Shown: positions 37,101 to 48,390, counted from the stretch's first letter. The stretch is 64,000 nt of DNA from Cherax quadricarinatus (GCF_038502225.1 NC_091292.1:47593428-47657427), one strand, 5' to 3'. The notes: generated from the letters alone by a model not told the origin. Numbers and translations: made by a program.

Positions 37101-37456
37101 GTTATCGTCTGAGGTTATCGTCTGAGGTTATCGTCTGATGTTATCGTCTGAGGTTATCGTCTGAGATTATCGTCTGAGATTATCGTCTGATGTTATCGTC
37201 TGATGTTATCGTCTGAGGTTATCGTCTGAGGTCATCATCTGAGGTTATCGTCTAAGGTTATCGTCTGAGGTTATCGTCTGAGGTTATCGTCTGAGGTTAT
37301 CGTCTGAGGTTATCGTCTGAGGTTATCGTCTGAGGTTATCGTCTGAGGTTATCGTCTGAGGTTATCGTCTGAGGTTATCGTCTGAGGTTATCGTCTGAGG
37401 TTATCGTCTGAGGTTATCGTCTGAGGTTATCGTCTGAGGTTATCGTCTGAGGTTAT
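31158..37456 (+). repeat. Composite satellite block 3
   Basis: A and two A' units 31158-31550, linker to about 31670, B array 31671-34690, C linker 34691-34880, D array 34881-36300 (about 75 units), E array 36301-37456 (about 89 units). The last roughly 200 bp of E are essentially perfect 13-mers. Confidence 0.93.
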
Positions 37457-40400
37457 GAATGTGTTGACTGTAATAATAACTGTTAATTGTAATAATGACA
37501 GTGATGACTGTAATAATGACTGTTAGTTGTAATAATGATCGTGTTGAATGTAATAATGGCTGTTAGTTGAAATAATGACTGTGCTGACAGTAATAATGAC
37601 TCATAATTGTAATAATGACTGTGTTGATTGTAATACTGCCTGCCTTAACTGTAGTATTGACTGTATTGACTGTAATACTGACTGTGTTGACTGTAATACT
37701 GGCAGCGATGAGTGTAATACTGGCTGTGTTGACTGTAATAATGACTGTTAGTTGTAAAATGACTGTGTTGACTGGAAGAGTGACTGTTACTTATAATAAT
37801 GACTGTGTTGACTGGAAGAGTGACTGTTACTTATAATAATGACTGTGTTGACTGGAAGAGTGACTGTTACTTATAATAATGGCTGTGTTGACTGTAATTA
37901 TGACTTAGTCGTAATAATGACTGTTTTGACTGGAATAATGACGGCATTGTCGGGAGAAGTGTTAACTTTAATATTGACTATATTGGCAGGGATAGAAAGT
38001 GTGGTGACAAAAAGATTGACAGAGTTACCTAGTATAATGACTGTTGACAGAAAGAGTGACTGTGTTGCCTAATATAATGACTGTTGACAGAAAGAGTGAC
38101 AGAGTTACCTAGCATAATGACTGTTGACAGAAAGAGTGACTTTGTTGCCTAGTATAATGACTGTTGACGGAAAGAGTGACTGTGTTGCATAGTATAATGA
38201 CTGTTGACAGAAAGAGTGACTGTGTTGCCTAGTATAATGACTGTTGACAGAAAGAGTGACTGTGTTGCCTAGTATAATGACTGTTGACAGAAAGAGTGAC
38301 AGAGTTACCTAGCATAATGACTGTTGACAGAAAGAGTGACTTTGTTGCCTAGTATAATGACTGTTGACAGAAAGAGTGACTGTGTTGCATAGTATAATGA
38401 CTATTGACAGAAAGAGTGACAGAGTTACCTAGCATAATGACTGTTGACAGAAAGAGTGACTTTGTTGCCTAGTATAATGACTGTTGACAGAAAGAGTGAC
38501 AGAGTTACCTAGCATAATGACTGTTGACAGAAAGAGTGACTTTGTTGCCTAGTATAATGACTGTTGACAGAAAGAGTGACTGTGTTGCCTAGTATAATGA
38601 CTGTTGACAGAAAGAGTGACTGTGTTACCTAGCATAATGACTGTTGACAGAAAGAGTGACTTTGTTGCCTAGTATAATGACTGTTGACAGAAAGAGTGAC
38701 TGTGTTGCCTAGTATAATGACTGTTGACAGAAAGAGTGACTGTGTTGCCTAGTATAATGACTGTTGACAGAAAGAGTGACTGACTGTTGACAGAAAGAGT
38801 GACTTTGTTGCCTAGTATAATGACTGTTGACAGAAAGAGTGATTGTGTTGCCTAGTATAATGACTGTTGACAGAAAGAGTGACTGTGTTGCCTAGTATAA
38901 TGACTGTTGACACAAAGAGTGACTGTGTTGCCGAGAATAAAGACTTTTGACAGAAAGAGTGACTGTGTTGCCTAGTATAATGACTGTTGACAGAAAGAGT
39001 GACTGTGTTGCCTAGCATGATGAGTGTTGACAGAAAAAGTGACTGAGTTACCTACTATAATGACTGTTGACAGAGAGAGACTGTGTTACCTAGTATAATG
39101 ACTGCTGACAGAAAGAGTGACTGTGTTGCCTAGTATAATGATTGTTGACGGAAAGAGTGTGTTGCCTAGTATAAAGACTGTTGACAGAAAGAGTGACTGT
39201 GTTACCTAGTATAATGACTGTTGACAGAAAGAGTGACTGTGTTGCCTAGTATAATGACTGATGACAGAAAGAGGAACTGTGTTGCCTAGTATAATGACTG
39301 TTGACAGAAAGAGTGACTGAGTTACCTACTATAATGACTGTTGACAGAAAGAGTGACTGTATTGCCTAGTATAATGACTGTTGACAGAAAGAGTGTGTTG
39401 CATAGTATAATGACTGTTGAGAGAAAGAGTGACTGTGTTACCTAGTATAATGACTGTTGAGAGAAAGAGTGACTGTGTTACCTAGTATAATGACTGTTGA
39501 GAGAAAGAGTGACTGTGTTACCTAGTATAATGACTGTTGACAGAAAGAGCGACTGTGTTACCTAGTATAATGACTGTTGACAAAAAGAATGACTGTGTTG
39601 CCTAGTATAATGACTGATGACTGAAGGAGTGACTGTGTTACCTAGAATAATGAGTGTTGACAGAAAGAGTGACTGAGTTACCTATTATAATGACTGTTGA
39701 GGAAAGAGTGACTGTGTTGCCTAGTATAATGACTGTTTACAGAAAGAGTGTGTTGCATAGTATAATGTCTGTTGACAGAAAGGTTGACAGAAAGAGTGTG
39801 TTGCCTAGTATAATGACTTTTGACAGAAAGAGTGTCTGTGTTGCCTAGTATAATGACTGTTGACAGAAAGAGTGACTGTGTTACCTAGTATAATGACTGT
39901 TGAGAGAAAGATTGACTGTGTTGCCTAGTATAATGACTGATGACAGAAAGAATGACTGTGTTACCTAGTATAATGACTGTTTACAGAAAGAGTGACTGAG
40001 TTACTTAGGATAATGACTGTTGATAGAGTGACTGTGTTGCCTAGTATAATGACCGTTGACAGAAAGAGTGAGTTGCCTAGTATAATGACTGTTGACAGAA
40101 GGAGTGACTGAGTTACCTAGTATAATGACTTTTGACAGAAAGAGTGACTGTGTGGCCTAGTATAATGACTGTTGACAGAAAGAGTGACTGTGTTATCTAG
40201 TGTAATGACTGTTGACAGAAACAGTGTGTTACATAGTATAATGACTGTTGACAGAAAGAGTGACCGAGTTACCTAGTATAATGACTGTTGACAGAAAGAG
40301 TGTGTTGCCTAGTATAATGACTGTTGACAGAAAGAGTGACTGAGTTACCTAGTATAATGACTTTTGACAGAGAAGCCTAGTATAATGACTGATGTTGCAT

Positions 40401-41797
40401 TGAACTCGTATAATGACTGTTGAGGAAAGAGTGACTGTGTTGCCTAGTATAATGACTGTTGACAGAAAGAGTGTGTTCCCTAGTATAATGACTGTTGACA
40501 GAAAGAGTGACTGTGTTGCCTAGTATAATGACTGTTGACAGAAAGAGTGTCTGTGTTGCCTAGTATAATGACTGTTGACAGAAAGAGTGACTGTGTTACC
40601 TAGTATAATGACTGTTGACAGAAAGATTGACTGTATTGCCTAGTATAATGACTGATGACAGAAAGAGTGACTGTGTTGCCTAGTATAATGACTGCTGACA
40701 GAAAGAGTGACTGATTTACCTAATATAATGACTGTTGAGAGAAAGAGTGTTTTGCATAGTATAATGACTGTTGACAGAGTGTGTTGCCTAGTATAATGAC
40801 TGTTGACAGAAAGAGTGTGTTCCCTAGTATAATGACTGTTGACAGAAATAGTGACTGAGTTACCTAGTATAATGACAGTTGACAGAAAGACTGTGTTGCA
40901 TAGCATAATGACTGTTGACAGAAAGAGTGACTGTGTTGCCTAGTATAATGACTATTGACAGAAAGAGTGTTGACGGAAAGAGTGTGTTGCCTAGTATAAT
41001 GACTGTTAGTGATGTTGCCTAGTATAATGTTGACAGAAAGAGTGACTGTGTTGCCTAGTATATTGACTGTTGACAGAAAGAGTGACTGAGTTACCTAGTA
41101 TAATGACTGTTGACAGAAAGAGTGACTGTGTTACCTAATATAATGACTGCTGACAGGAAGAGTGACTGTGTTGCTTAGTATTATGACTGTTGACAGAATG
41201 GGTGACTTTGTTGCCTAGTATAATGACTGTAACTGCATTCACCAGAATAGATTCTGTATCAAATGGAATAATGACTATGTTGACTGGAATAGTGACTATG
41301 TTGACCGGAATAGTAATTGTCTTAACTGGAATAACGTTAGTGATAAACGGAAAAATGACTGTGTTGAGTGAAATATTGAGATCGTTGACCAGAGAAATAA
41401 CTGTTAACCGGAATATTGAGTGTTGGCAGGAATATTGAGTGTTGGCAGGAATATTGAGTGTTGGCAGGAATATTGAGTGTTGGCAGGAATATTGAGTGTT
41501 GGCAAGAATATTGAGTGTTGGCAGGAATATTGAGTGTTGGCAGGAATATTGAGTGTTGTCAGGAATATTGAGTGTTGACAGGAATATTGAGTGTTGTCAG
41601 GAATATTCAGTGTTGGCAGGAATATTGAGTATTAACAGGAATATTGAGTGTTATCGTCTGAGGTTATCGTCTGAGGTTATCGTCCGAGGTTATCGTCTGA
41701 GGTTATCGTCTGAGGTTATCGTCCGAGGTTATCGTCCGAGGTTATCGTCTGAGGTTATCGTCTGAGGTTATCGTCTGAGGTTATCATCTGAGTTTGC
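37457..41797 (+). repeat. Composite satellite block 4 (short D and E)
   Basis: A and three A' units 37457-37890, linker to about 38013, B array 38014-41220, C linker 41221-41412, D array of only about 13 units (41413-41651), E array of about 11 units (41652-41797). It ends by decaying into unique sequence (CTGAGTTTGCCGTTATTG), which is probably the original right edge of the satellite. Confidence 0.93.
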
Positions 41798-41984
41798 CGT
41801 TATTGTTTCGCTTCTTGTGAGAAAATCTTTAATTATCGCCACTTTAATAAATCTTGAAGTTGAAAGTAAAATAGCGCTCTCTCCCAGCCATAAATATTAA
41901 ATGAACGTATGTTATGTGGAACAAACACTTAAACATAAATGTCTTTGTTATTTTTTACTTTTGTTTCAATGTTTCTGGTAAATA
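41798..41984. other. Short spacer, nothing recognised
   Basis: Unique AT-rich sequence between the composite satellite and the next minisatellite. Confidence 0.6.
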
Positions 41985-42425
41985 TCTAGAAGATGTTTCT
42001 CTTCAGGATATTCATGGATAATAGTCTAGAGAATATTCCTAGTTATTATTCTAGAGAATATTTCTGGTTATTATTCTAGAGGATATTCCTGGTTATTAAT
42101 CTAGAGAATATTTCTGGTTATTAATCTAGTGAATATTCTTGGTTATTAATATATAGAATATTCATGGTTACTATTCTAGAGAATATTCCTGGTAATTAAT
42201 CTAGAGAATATTCCTGGTTATATGTGTAGAGGATATTCCTAGTTATTAATCTAGAGAATGTTCCTAGTTATTAGTCTAGAGGATATTCCTAGCTATTATT
42301 CTAGAGAATATTCCTGGTTATTAATCTAGAGAATATTCCTGGTTATTAATCTAAAGAATATTCCTGGTTATTAATCTAGCAGATATTCGTTTTCAGTAAT
42401 CTAGAGGATATTTCTGGTTATAGGT
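41985..42425 (+). repeat. 25-bp minisatellite
   Basis: About 17 diverged units near GAATATTCCTGGTTATTAAT plus CTAGA. The CTAGAGAATATTC core is the best conserved part. Confidence 0.9.
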
Positions 42426-42955
42426 CTGTTTTGAAAGTCATTTTAACATACAGTTTGTTTAATAAATTATATAAATTAGTTTAGAACCTATAATTGTTAG
42501 TGTTGCTAGAAGTGATAAATATTGTCATGGTATTGTTTTAGAAGTTTCTAGCATCATTACTAATATTTATGGCGCTTACAAATTTCAGCTCTCGTAATAG
42601 TTATTATTTTTATTGACATCGTTATCAGTTAGTAATAATAAAAGGATAAAAATAATAATAATGATGGAACTATTTAGAGCAGATTTGCACAATTATCTAC
42701 AAGATAAACTAGAAGCATTTATTAAATAATAATAATTAAGGAAATAATAGAAGTAATAATTTTTTTAACTAGCTAGAGTAGTAGTAGATAAAATTTACAT
42801 TAATAGCATTGGTAATAGTTCGTGCAATGGATTCTGATAGTTACAATAGTATTCTAATACTAATAGTCATAGTAAAAGTTGTCAGGAATAACTTTATGAG
42901 CATCAGATAATAATAATGATAATATTTAGCTTATTTGTTGTTAGAAATATAATCA
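42426..42955. other. AT-rich intronic sequence
   Basis: Rich in AATAAT and TAATAG runs. No gene or known element recognised. Confidence 0.6.
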
Positions 42956-44505
42956 TATGTTTATAACTGAAATTAACCGTAGTAAAAATTATAGACATGG
43001 GACCCAGGAAAATAAAGAGATCAGCCGAAGAGCCAGAAACGAATATGCACAGAGAAGAAGGGAGGCTCAGCGACAATACAAAAATGACATAGCATCGAAA
43101 GTCAAGTCTGACCCGAAGCTGTTGTATAGCCACATCAGGAGGAAAACAACAGACAAGGGCCAGGTAATCAGACTGAGGAAGGAAGGTGGGGAGCTCACAA
43201 GAAACGACCAAGAGGTATGTGAGGAACTCAACATGAGATTTAAAGAAGTATTTACAGTGGAGACAAAAAGTACTCCAGGCATTCAGAATAGGGGGATGGG
43301 GTACACCAACAAGTGCTGGATGAGGTACATATAACCGAGGAGGAAGTGAAGAAGCTGCTATGTGAACTTGATACCTCAAAAGCGGTGGGACCAGAAAAAA
43401 TCTCCCCGTCGGTCCTGAGAGAGGGAGCAGAGATGCTGTGTGTGCCACTAACAAAGATTTTCAACACATCCATTGAAACTGGGCAACTACCTAAGGTATG
43501 AAAGATGGCAAATATAGTCCCAATCTATAAAAAGAGACAGACACGAGACATTAAACTACAGGCCTGTGTCACTAACGCGTATAGTATGCAAAGTCATGGT
43601 GACGATCATCAGGAAGAAAGTGGTGGAGCACTTGGAAAGAAACAAGCATATAATCGAGAACCAGCACGGTTTCAGGGAAGGGAAATCCTGTGTCACGAAC
43701 CTACTGGAGTTTTATGAGGTGACAGAAGTAAGACAAGAGAGAGAGATAAAGGGGTGGATAGGATGCCTTTTCTTGGACAGCAGGAAGGCCTTCGACACAG
43801 TTCCTCACAAGGGATTAATGCAAAAGCTAGAGGATCAGGCACACATAACAGGAAAGGCATTGCAATGGATAAGAGAATATCTAATATGGAGGTAACGAGT
43901 CATGATACTTGACGAGGTGTCAGAATGGGCGCCTGTGATAAGCGGGGTTTCTCAGGGGTCAGTTCTAGCACCTGTGCTGTTTTTGGTGTACGGTGAACAA
44001 CACAACGGAAGGGATAGACTCAGAAGTGTCCTTGTTTGTAGAAGATGTGAAATTAATGAGGAGAATCAAATCGGTCGAGAATCAGGCAGGACTAGAAAGA
44101 GACCTGGACAAGCTACAAGCCTGGTCCAGCAACTGGCTCCTTGAATTTAACCCCGCCAAATGTAAAGTCATGAAGATCGGGAAAGGGCAAAGAAGACCGC
44201 AGACAGAACATAGTCTAGGTGGCCAAAGACTGCATACCTCACTCAAGGAAAAAGATCTAGGGGTGAGCCTAATACCGAGCACATCTCCTGAGGCTCACAT
44301 CAATCAGATAACTGCTGCACCATACGGGCATTTGCCAAACCTAAAGATAGTGTTCCGATGCCTCAGTAAGGAATCGTCTAAAACTCTGTATACCATATAC
44401 GTCAGGCCCATAGTGGAGTATGCAGCACCAGTTTGGAATTCACATCTGGTCTAGCATGTCAAGAAATTAGAGAAAGTGCAAAGGTTTGCAACAAGACTAG
44501 TCCCA
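42956..44505 (+). pseudogene. CR1-like LINE, 3' half (decayed)
   Basis: Non-LTR retrotransposon ORF2 from the pre-RT linker to near the C-terminus; the endonuclease is absent (5' truncation). Recognisable blocks in changing frames: KLLYSHIRRKT and VCEELNMRFKEVFT (43110-43260), LDTSKAVGPEKISP (about 43370), NQHGFREGKSCVTNLLEF (about 43660), FLDSRKAFDTVPHK (about 43770), SGVSQGSVLAPVLFLVY (about 43940), then the catalytic block, which reads FVEDVKLM (about 44035) where the family has FADD. After that come LQAWSSNWLLEFNPAKCKVM and YVRPIVEYAAPVW. Frameshifts and stops separate these. It ends where an inverted repeat begins. Confidence 0.85.
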
Positions 44506-44835
44506 GTTGCAAGGGAGCAACAAAAGCAGGGAGAGAGGTCTCAGAGAAGCGTAGGTGTCACTGGCCACGGTTACCCTTAGACTGGGTTAGTGGTCGGTGC
44601 CAACCCCAGCCTACCATCATCCTCCCACTACCCATATGTGGTAGGAGTGTTTCTGAGATGTCTTATAATTTCCTACTTGACATCTCAGAAACCCTCCTAC
44701 CCCATATGGGTAGTGGGAGGATGATGGTAGGGTGGGGTTGGCACCGACCACTAACCCAGTCTAAGGGTAACCGTGGCCAGTGACACCTACGCTTCTCTGA
44801 GACCTCTCTCCCTGCTTTGGTTGCTTCCTTGCAAC
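44506..44835. repeat. Inverted repeat with 157-bp arms
   Basis: The left arm (44506-44662) and right arm (44679-44835) are reverse complements with few mismatches, around a 16-base centre. The arms contain CAGGGAGAGAGGTCTCAGAG and its complement. The right arm runs straight into the family 2 hammerhead-like motif, so this is probably a fold-back terminal repeat of a second Penelope-type family. Confidence 0.9.
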
Positions 44836-44842
44836 ATTGCAC

Positions 44843-44884
44843 AGCTCCTGATGACGCACTGAGAAGTGTGAAAGTACTTGAGCT
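44843..44884 (+). ncRNA. Hammerhead-ribozyme-like motif, family 2 (full core)
   Basis: Order on +: AGCTC (stem I), CTGATGA (canonical core), one extra C, GCAC-loop TGAGAA-GTGT (stem II, one G-U pair), GAAA, palindromic GTAC (stem III), TT (predicted cleavage site), GAGCT (stem I, perfect complement of AGCTC). This matches a type I hammerhead with a minimal, self-complementary stem III, as described for Penelope-like elements. The extra C before stem II is the main deviation. Confidence 0.6.
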
Positions 44885-45199
44885 AAAGATTTCCACCCTT
44901 CCCCCGTGGTTTGTCCTGCACTGACAGGAATGGCAATAAATTAAGAATAGCCTAGTTATTATGAGAAACCCTGAATAGGAGAAAATTCACACAAGGTTAT
45001 TAGCTGACACTGCAAGTATTTCCTGATTGTTCTAGAAGGTTCGGTGACACTGGTTGACAAATTAGGAAATCTTCCCCTCTATTTCATTAGTTAGAAGGGT
45101 GCAAATGAAGGTATTGTATTTTTTTACGTCACATGACATGTTCGCGGCAGTTAGAAGCTTGGGGCTGGTTATTAACTATAATCTAGTATTTCCTCATGC
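44885..45199. other. Intronic sequence, nothing recognised
   Basis: Begins with the tail of the terminal repeat (CTAAAGATTTCC). The rest has no feature I can name. Confidence 0.55.
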
Positions 45200-45471
45200 T
45201 ATATGCAAACTGAGAGGCCTACCCCACTCTTTCCCATCTGGGGTGTTGGGGGGAGGGGACTGGTGAGTGGTGGCATACCGCTTGTCTCTCTCAGGCAGAG
45301 ACTGGCTGGCTGGCTGGCTGGATCCACACTGCCACTCTCTGAAAACTTACCCTTCTTCTCGTGTTGTTGCCTTTGCAACATTGCACACCTCCTGATGACG
45401 CACTGAGAAGTGCGGAAGTACTTGAGCTAAAGATTTCCTCCCCCTTTGTCGCCTGTCTGCGATTCTTTTGC
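45200..45471 (+). mobile_element. Family 2 Penelope-type terminal repeat, second copy
   Basis: Shares TTGCAACATTGCACA...CTTGAGCTAAAGATTTC with 44826-44892. It has a longer upstream part holding a (GGCT)n run (about 45302-45320), and ends at a (TA)n tract. No coding part of its element is next to it. Confidence 0.6.
45387..45428 (+). ncRNA. Hammerhead-like motif, family 2 (probably inactive copy)
   Basis: ACCTC, CTGATGA, C, GCAC-TGAGAA-GTGC, then GGAA in place of GAAA, GTAC, TT, GAGCT. Stem II is fully paired, but the invariant GAAA has an A-to-G change and stem I is weakened. Confidence 0.5.
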
Positions 45472-45474
45472 ATA

Positions 45475-45543
<69 letters not shown>
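45472..45543. repeat. (TA)n microsatellite
   Basis: About 70 bp of TA between a Penelope-type terminal repeat and a retroelement 3' fragment. Confidence 0.97.
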
Positions 45544-45547
<4 letters not shown>

Positions 45548-46123
45548 GGCAGTGAAGCAGCAGACCGATTCGGGTACCATGGTCTTGTGTGCCGTAAATC
45601 CGAGGGAAAGATTGCAAGACATGAGGAGGTTAATAACATTATCAAGAGGAGCCTCACAACAGCTGGATGCCCAGCAGTAAGGGAGCCACCCCAACTATGC
45701 AGATCTGATGGCAGCCAGAAGCGTCCAGATGGTATCACCCTTCAAGCCTGGACAGATGGGAAGCAGGTGGTGTGGGACTATACATGTGCATCTACCTTGG
45801 CTGATACCTATCTCCAGTACACCAGGGAGGAAGGAGGGGCAGCTGCCAGCTTCAGGGAGTCCCAAAAGTCTAGAAAATATGGAGAACTTGCCCATCATTA
45901 TATGTTTGTTCCCATAGGCTCAGAGACCCTTGGCTCATGGGGAAAGAGTGCATCTAAATTCCTTAAGGAGCTGGGAAAAAGACTCATCAGGGTAACTAGG
46001 GATCCCAGGGCAGCTAGTTTTCTGTTCCAGCGGCTCAGTGCGGCTGTTCAAAGGGGTAATGCCTGCTGTATTTTGGGCACACGCCCCAGCTCTGAGGAGC
46101 TGGATGAGATTTTCGCCTTATAA
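45544..46123 (+). pseudogene. Retroelement C-terminal fragment: zinc motif plus restriction-like endonuclease
   Basis: One open frame of about 190 codons ending TAA (46121-46123). It starts with the end of a Cys/His module (FGYHGLVC, then RKSEGKIARHEE). This is followed by RPDGITLQAW and, 17 residues after the PD, VWDYTC, the spacing of a PD-(D/E)XK nuclease core; then a helical tail (RDPRAASFLFQRLSAAVQRG). A CCHC module before a PD-(D/E)XK domain is the C-terminal layout of retroelements with a restriction-like endonuclease. No RT is present, so it is a 5'-truncated copy. The upstream reading in the (TA)n tract is not part of it. The exact clade is unknown to me. Confidence 0.55.
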
Positions 46124-46241
46124 TCGGTGATACACACGTAACAACATGTACCGTATATGCCACCTTTATATCAACAATGTATCTCTTAAATCTTCTGTAC
46201 CATATTATGCAATAAAATATTCCTATTGGTAAAAAAAAAAA
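46124..46241 (+). other. 3' UTR, polyadenylation signal and poly(A) of the retroelement fragment
   Basis: AATAAA at 46211-46216 is followed 15 bp later by an 11-base A run (46231-46241). This fits an mRNA-derived, retroposed 3' end. Confidence 0.7.
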
Positions 46242-46251
46242 TATACTAAAA

Positions 46252-46543
<292 letters not shown>

Positions 46544-46589
46544 CCAGCAATGGGCTAGTAACTCCTTATCCGATAGAACATACCAATAA

Positions 46590-47884
46590 AGTGAAGAAGA
46601 AAAACTTCATAAAATTGGATGTTGGAATGTGCGTGGATGTAGTGCGTATGATAAGAAAGCAATGATTGCTAATGTTATGAATGCAAATAAGTTTGATGCC
46701 CTGGCTCTAAGTGAAACCAAAACTGCAATGGGTAGGTGATTAAGTTAGGAGTATCTGACGGAATTAGATCTAAAGAAGGGGTAGCAAAAATGTTGAAGGA
46801 TCAGTTATGGAAGGGGAAGAGGGAATACAGTTGTATAAATTCAAGGATTATGTGGATGAAAATAAGGGTTGGATGCGAAAAGTGGGTCATAATAAGTGTG
46901 TATGCACCTGGAGAAGAGAGGAGTGTAGAGGAGAGAGAGAGAGATTTTGGGAGATGTTAAGCAAGTGTTTCGGAACGTTTGAAGCAAGTGAGAGAGTAAT
47001 TGTGGTAGGGGACCTAAATGCTAAAGTAGGAGAAACATTTAAAGAGGGTGTGGTAGGTAAGTTTGGGATGCCAGGTGTAAATGATAATGGGAAGCATTTG
47101 ACTGAACTTTGTATAGAAAAGGGTTTGATTATAGGTAACACGTATTTTAAGAAAAAGAAGAAAATAAGTATACAATATATGATGCAGGCATAATGACAGT
47201 AGTTTGTTGGACTACGTATTGTAGGTAAAAGACTTTTGGGTAGACTTCAAGATGTACATGTTTATAGAGGGGCCACAGATATATCAGATCACTTTTTAGT
47301 TGTAGCTACACTGAGAGTAAAAGGTACATGGAATTCAAGGAAAATGTAAGCAGCAGGTAAGAGAGAGGTGAAGGTTTATAAGGTAAAGGAGGAGGCAGTT
47401 ATGGTAAGATATAAACAACTATTGGAGAATAGATGGGTTAGTGAGAGTATAGGCAAAGGAGTCGAAAATGTATGGCGTAGATTTAACAATGTAGTGTTAG
47501 AGTGTTCAGCAGAAGTTTGTGGTTACAGGAAAGTGGGTGCGGGGGGGGGGAGAAGAGCGATTGGTGGGATGATATAAAGAGAGTAGTAAGGGAGAAAAAG
47601 TTAGCTTTTGTGTGGTTTTCAAGGTAGAAGTGATGCAAGGAGGAAGGAGTATATGGAGAGGAAAAGAGAGGTTAAGAGAGTGGTGAAACAATGTAAAAAG
47701 AGAGCAAATGAGAGAGTGGGTGAGATGTTATCAACAAATTTTGTTGGAAATAAGAAAAGGATTTGAAGTGAGACTAATATGTTGAGAAAACCCATGGGAC
47801 AAATGGATTTGATTGTTAAAAATAGGAGAGGAGAGTTATTGAATAGAGAGTGAGAGGTATCAGTAAGAAGGACGAAATGTTTTG
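46590..47884 (+). pseudogene. RTE-like LINE copy b, endonuclease and linker
   Basis: The 5' part of the RTE-like family. The endonuclease start is visible as [20 protein letters not shown] (about 46623), with LALSETKT, then VISVYAPGEERSVEERER (46890-46945), VIVVGDLNAKVGE (about 47000) and a GLIIGNTYF block, with frameshifts between. The linker follows (VCGYRKVGAG about 47515; CKKRANERVGEMLSTNF about 47695). The element is interrupted at 47885 by an inverted piece of the same family. Confidence 0.85.
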
Positions 47885-48237
47885 AGCATACATTCTTCCT
47901 CCCTCTTTGCCTCCAATGGACAAAAAGTTCTTTGTATTCCACAGACCCTCAAGTGCACCACCTACCAATTCTTTCCTCATCAATTCTATGATTCCACCTC
48001 CATCTATAGACTATCCTGGCTGACACGTCCACTCCCAAACATCTGAATACACCATCTTCATCTTCCTATACTCTCTCCCTCCAATCCTGATATTCAATCC
48101 TTCATCACCTAATCTCCCTTGTTATCCTCATAATCCTTACTCTTTTCCTGCATTCCACCTAATTTTCTTTTCTTAGCACACCCTGGCCAAATTCAATTCA
48201 TCTTCCAGGTCTTCTCTTCAGTAATCTTCCTTATTAA
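47885..48237 (-). mobile_element. Inverted fragment of the RTE-like LINE
   Basis: Read on the minus strand, it matches the C-terminal part of the same family: TGTATTCAGATGTTTGGGAG, corresponding to the FRYLGVDVSADG region of copy c, and GATGAATTTGG-like sequence. It sits inside copy b, in opposite orientation. Confidence 0.7.
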
Positions 48238-48390
48238 AAATATCAGCAGGGAGGTTGTGACAACTCCCCACTTTGCACGGTGATCCTTCATTCTTTAACT
48301 CACGCCTCTGCCACACTCGCATTTACTTTCCATAATCCTTACCCAACCTCAAATTCATATTAGTTAACAACACACAATCACACACCGAAT
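48238..48390. other. Unassigned sequence inside LINE copy b
   Basis: About 150 bp with no match to the LINE copies that I can see (contains GTTGTGACAACTCCCCACTT). Confidence 0.5.

Larger units (their letters stand above)
18414..41797 (+). repeat. Composite higher-order satellite, four blocks (23.4 kb)
   Basis: Five repeat types always occur in the order A, B, C, D, E, and the whole series is repeated four times head to tail. Blocks are about 18878-27231, 27232-31157, 31158-37456 and 37457-41797, with about 460 bp of extra A repeats before block 1. Block lengths differ (8.4, 3.9, 6.3, 4.3 kb) because the inner arrays differ in copy number. The single-copy linkers are almost identical between blocks. 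All lie in the same orientation. Open frames inside are repeat artefacts. Confidence 0.95.

Noticed and set aside
18414..41797. CRISPR array
   Set aside because: Repeats are contiguous with no unique spacers, the genome is eukaryotic, and there are no cas genes.
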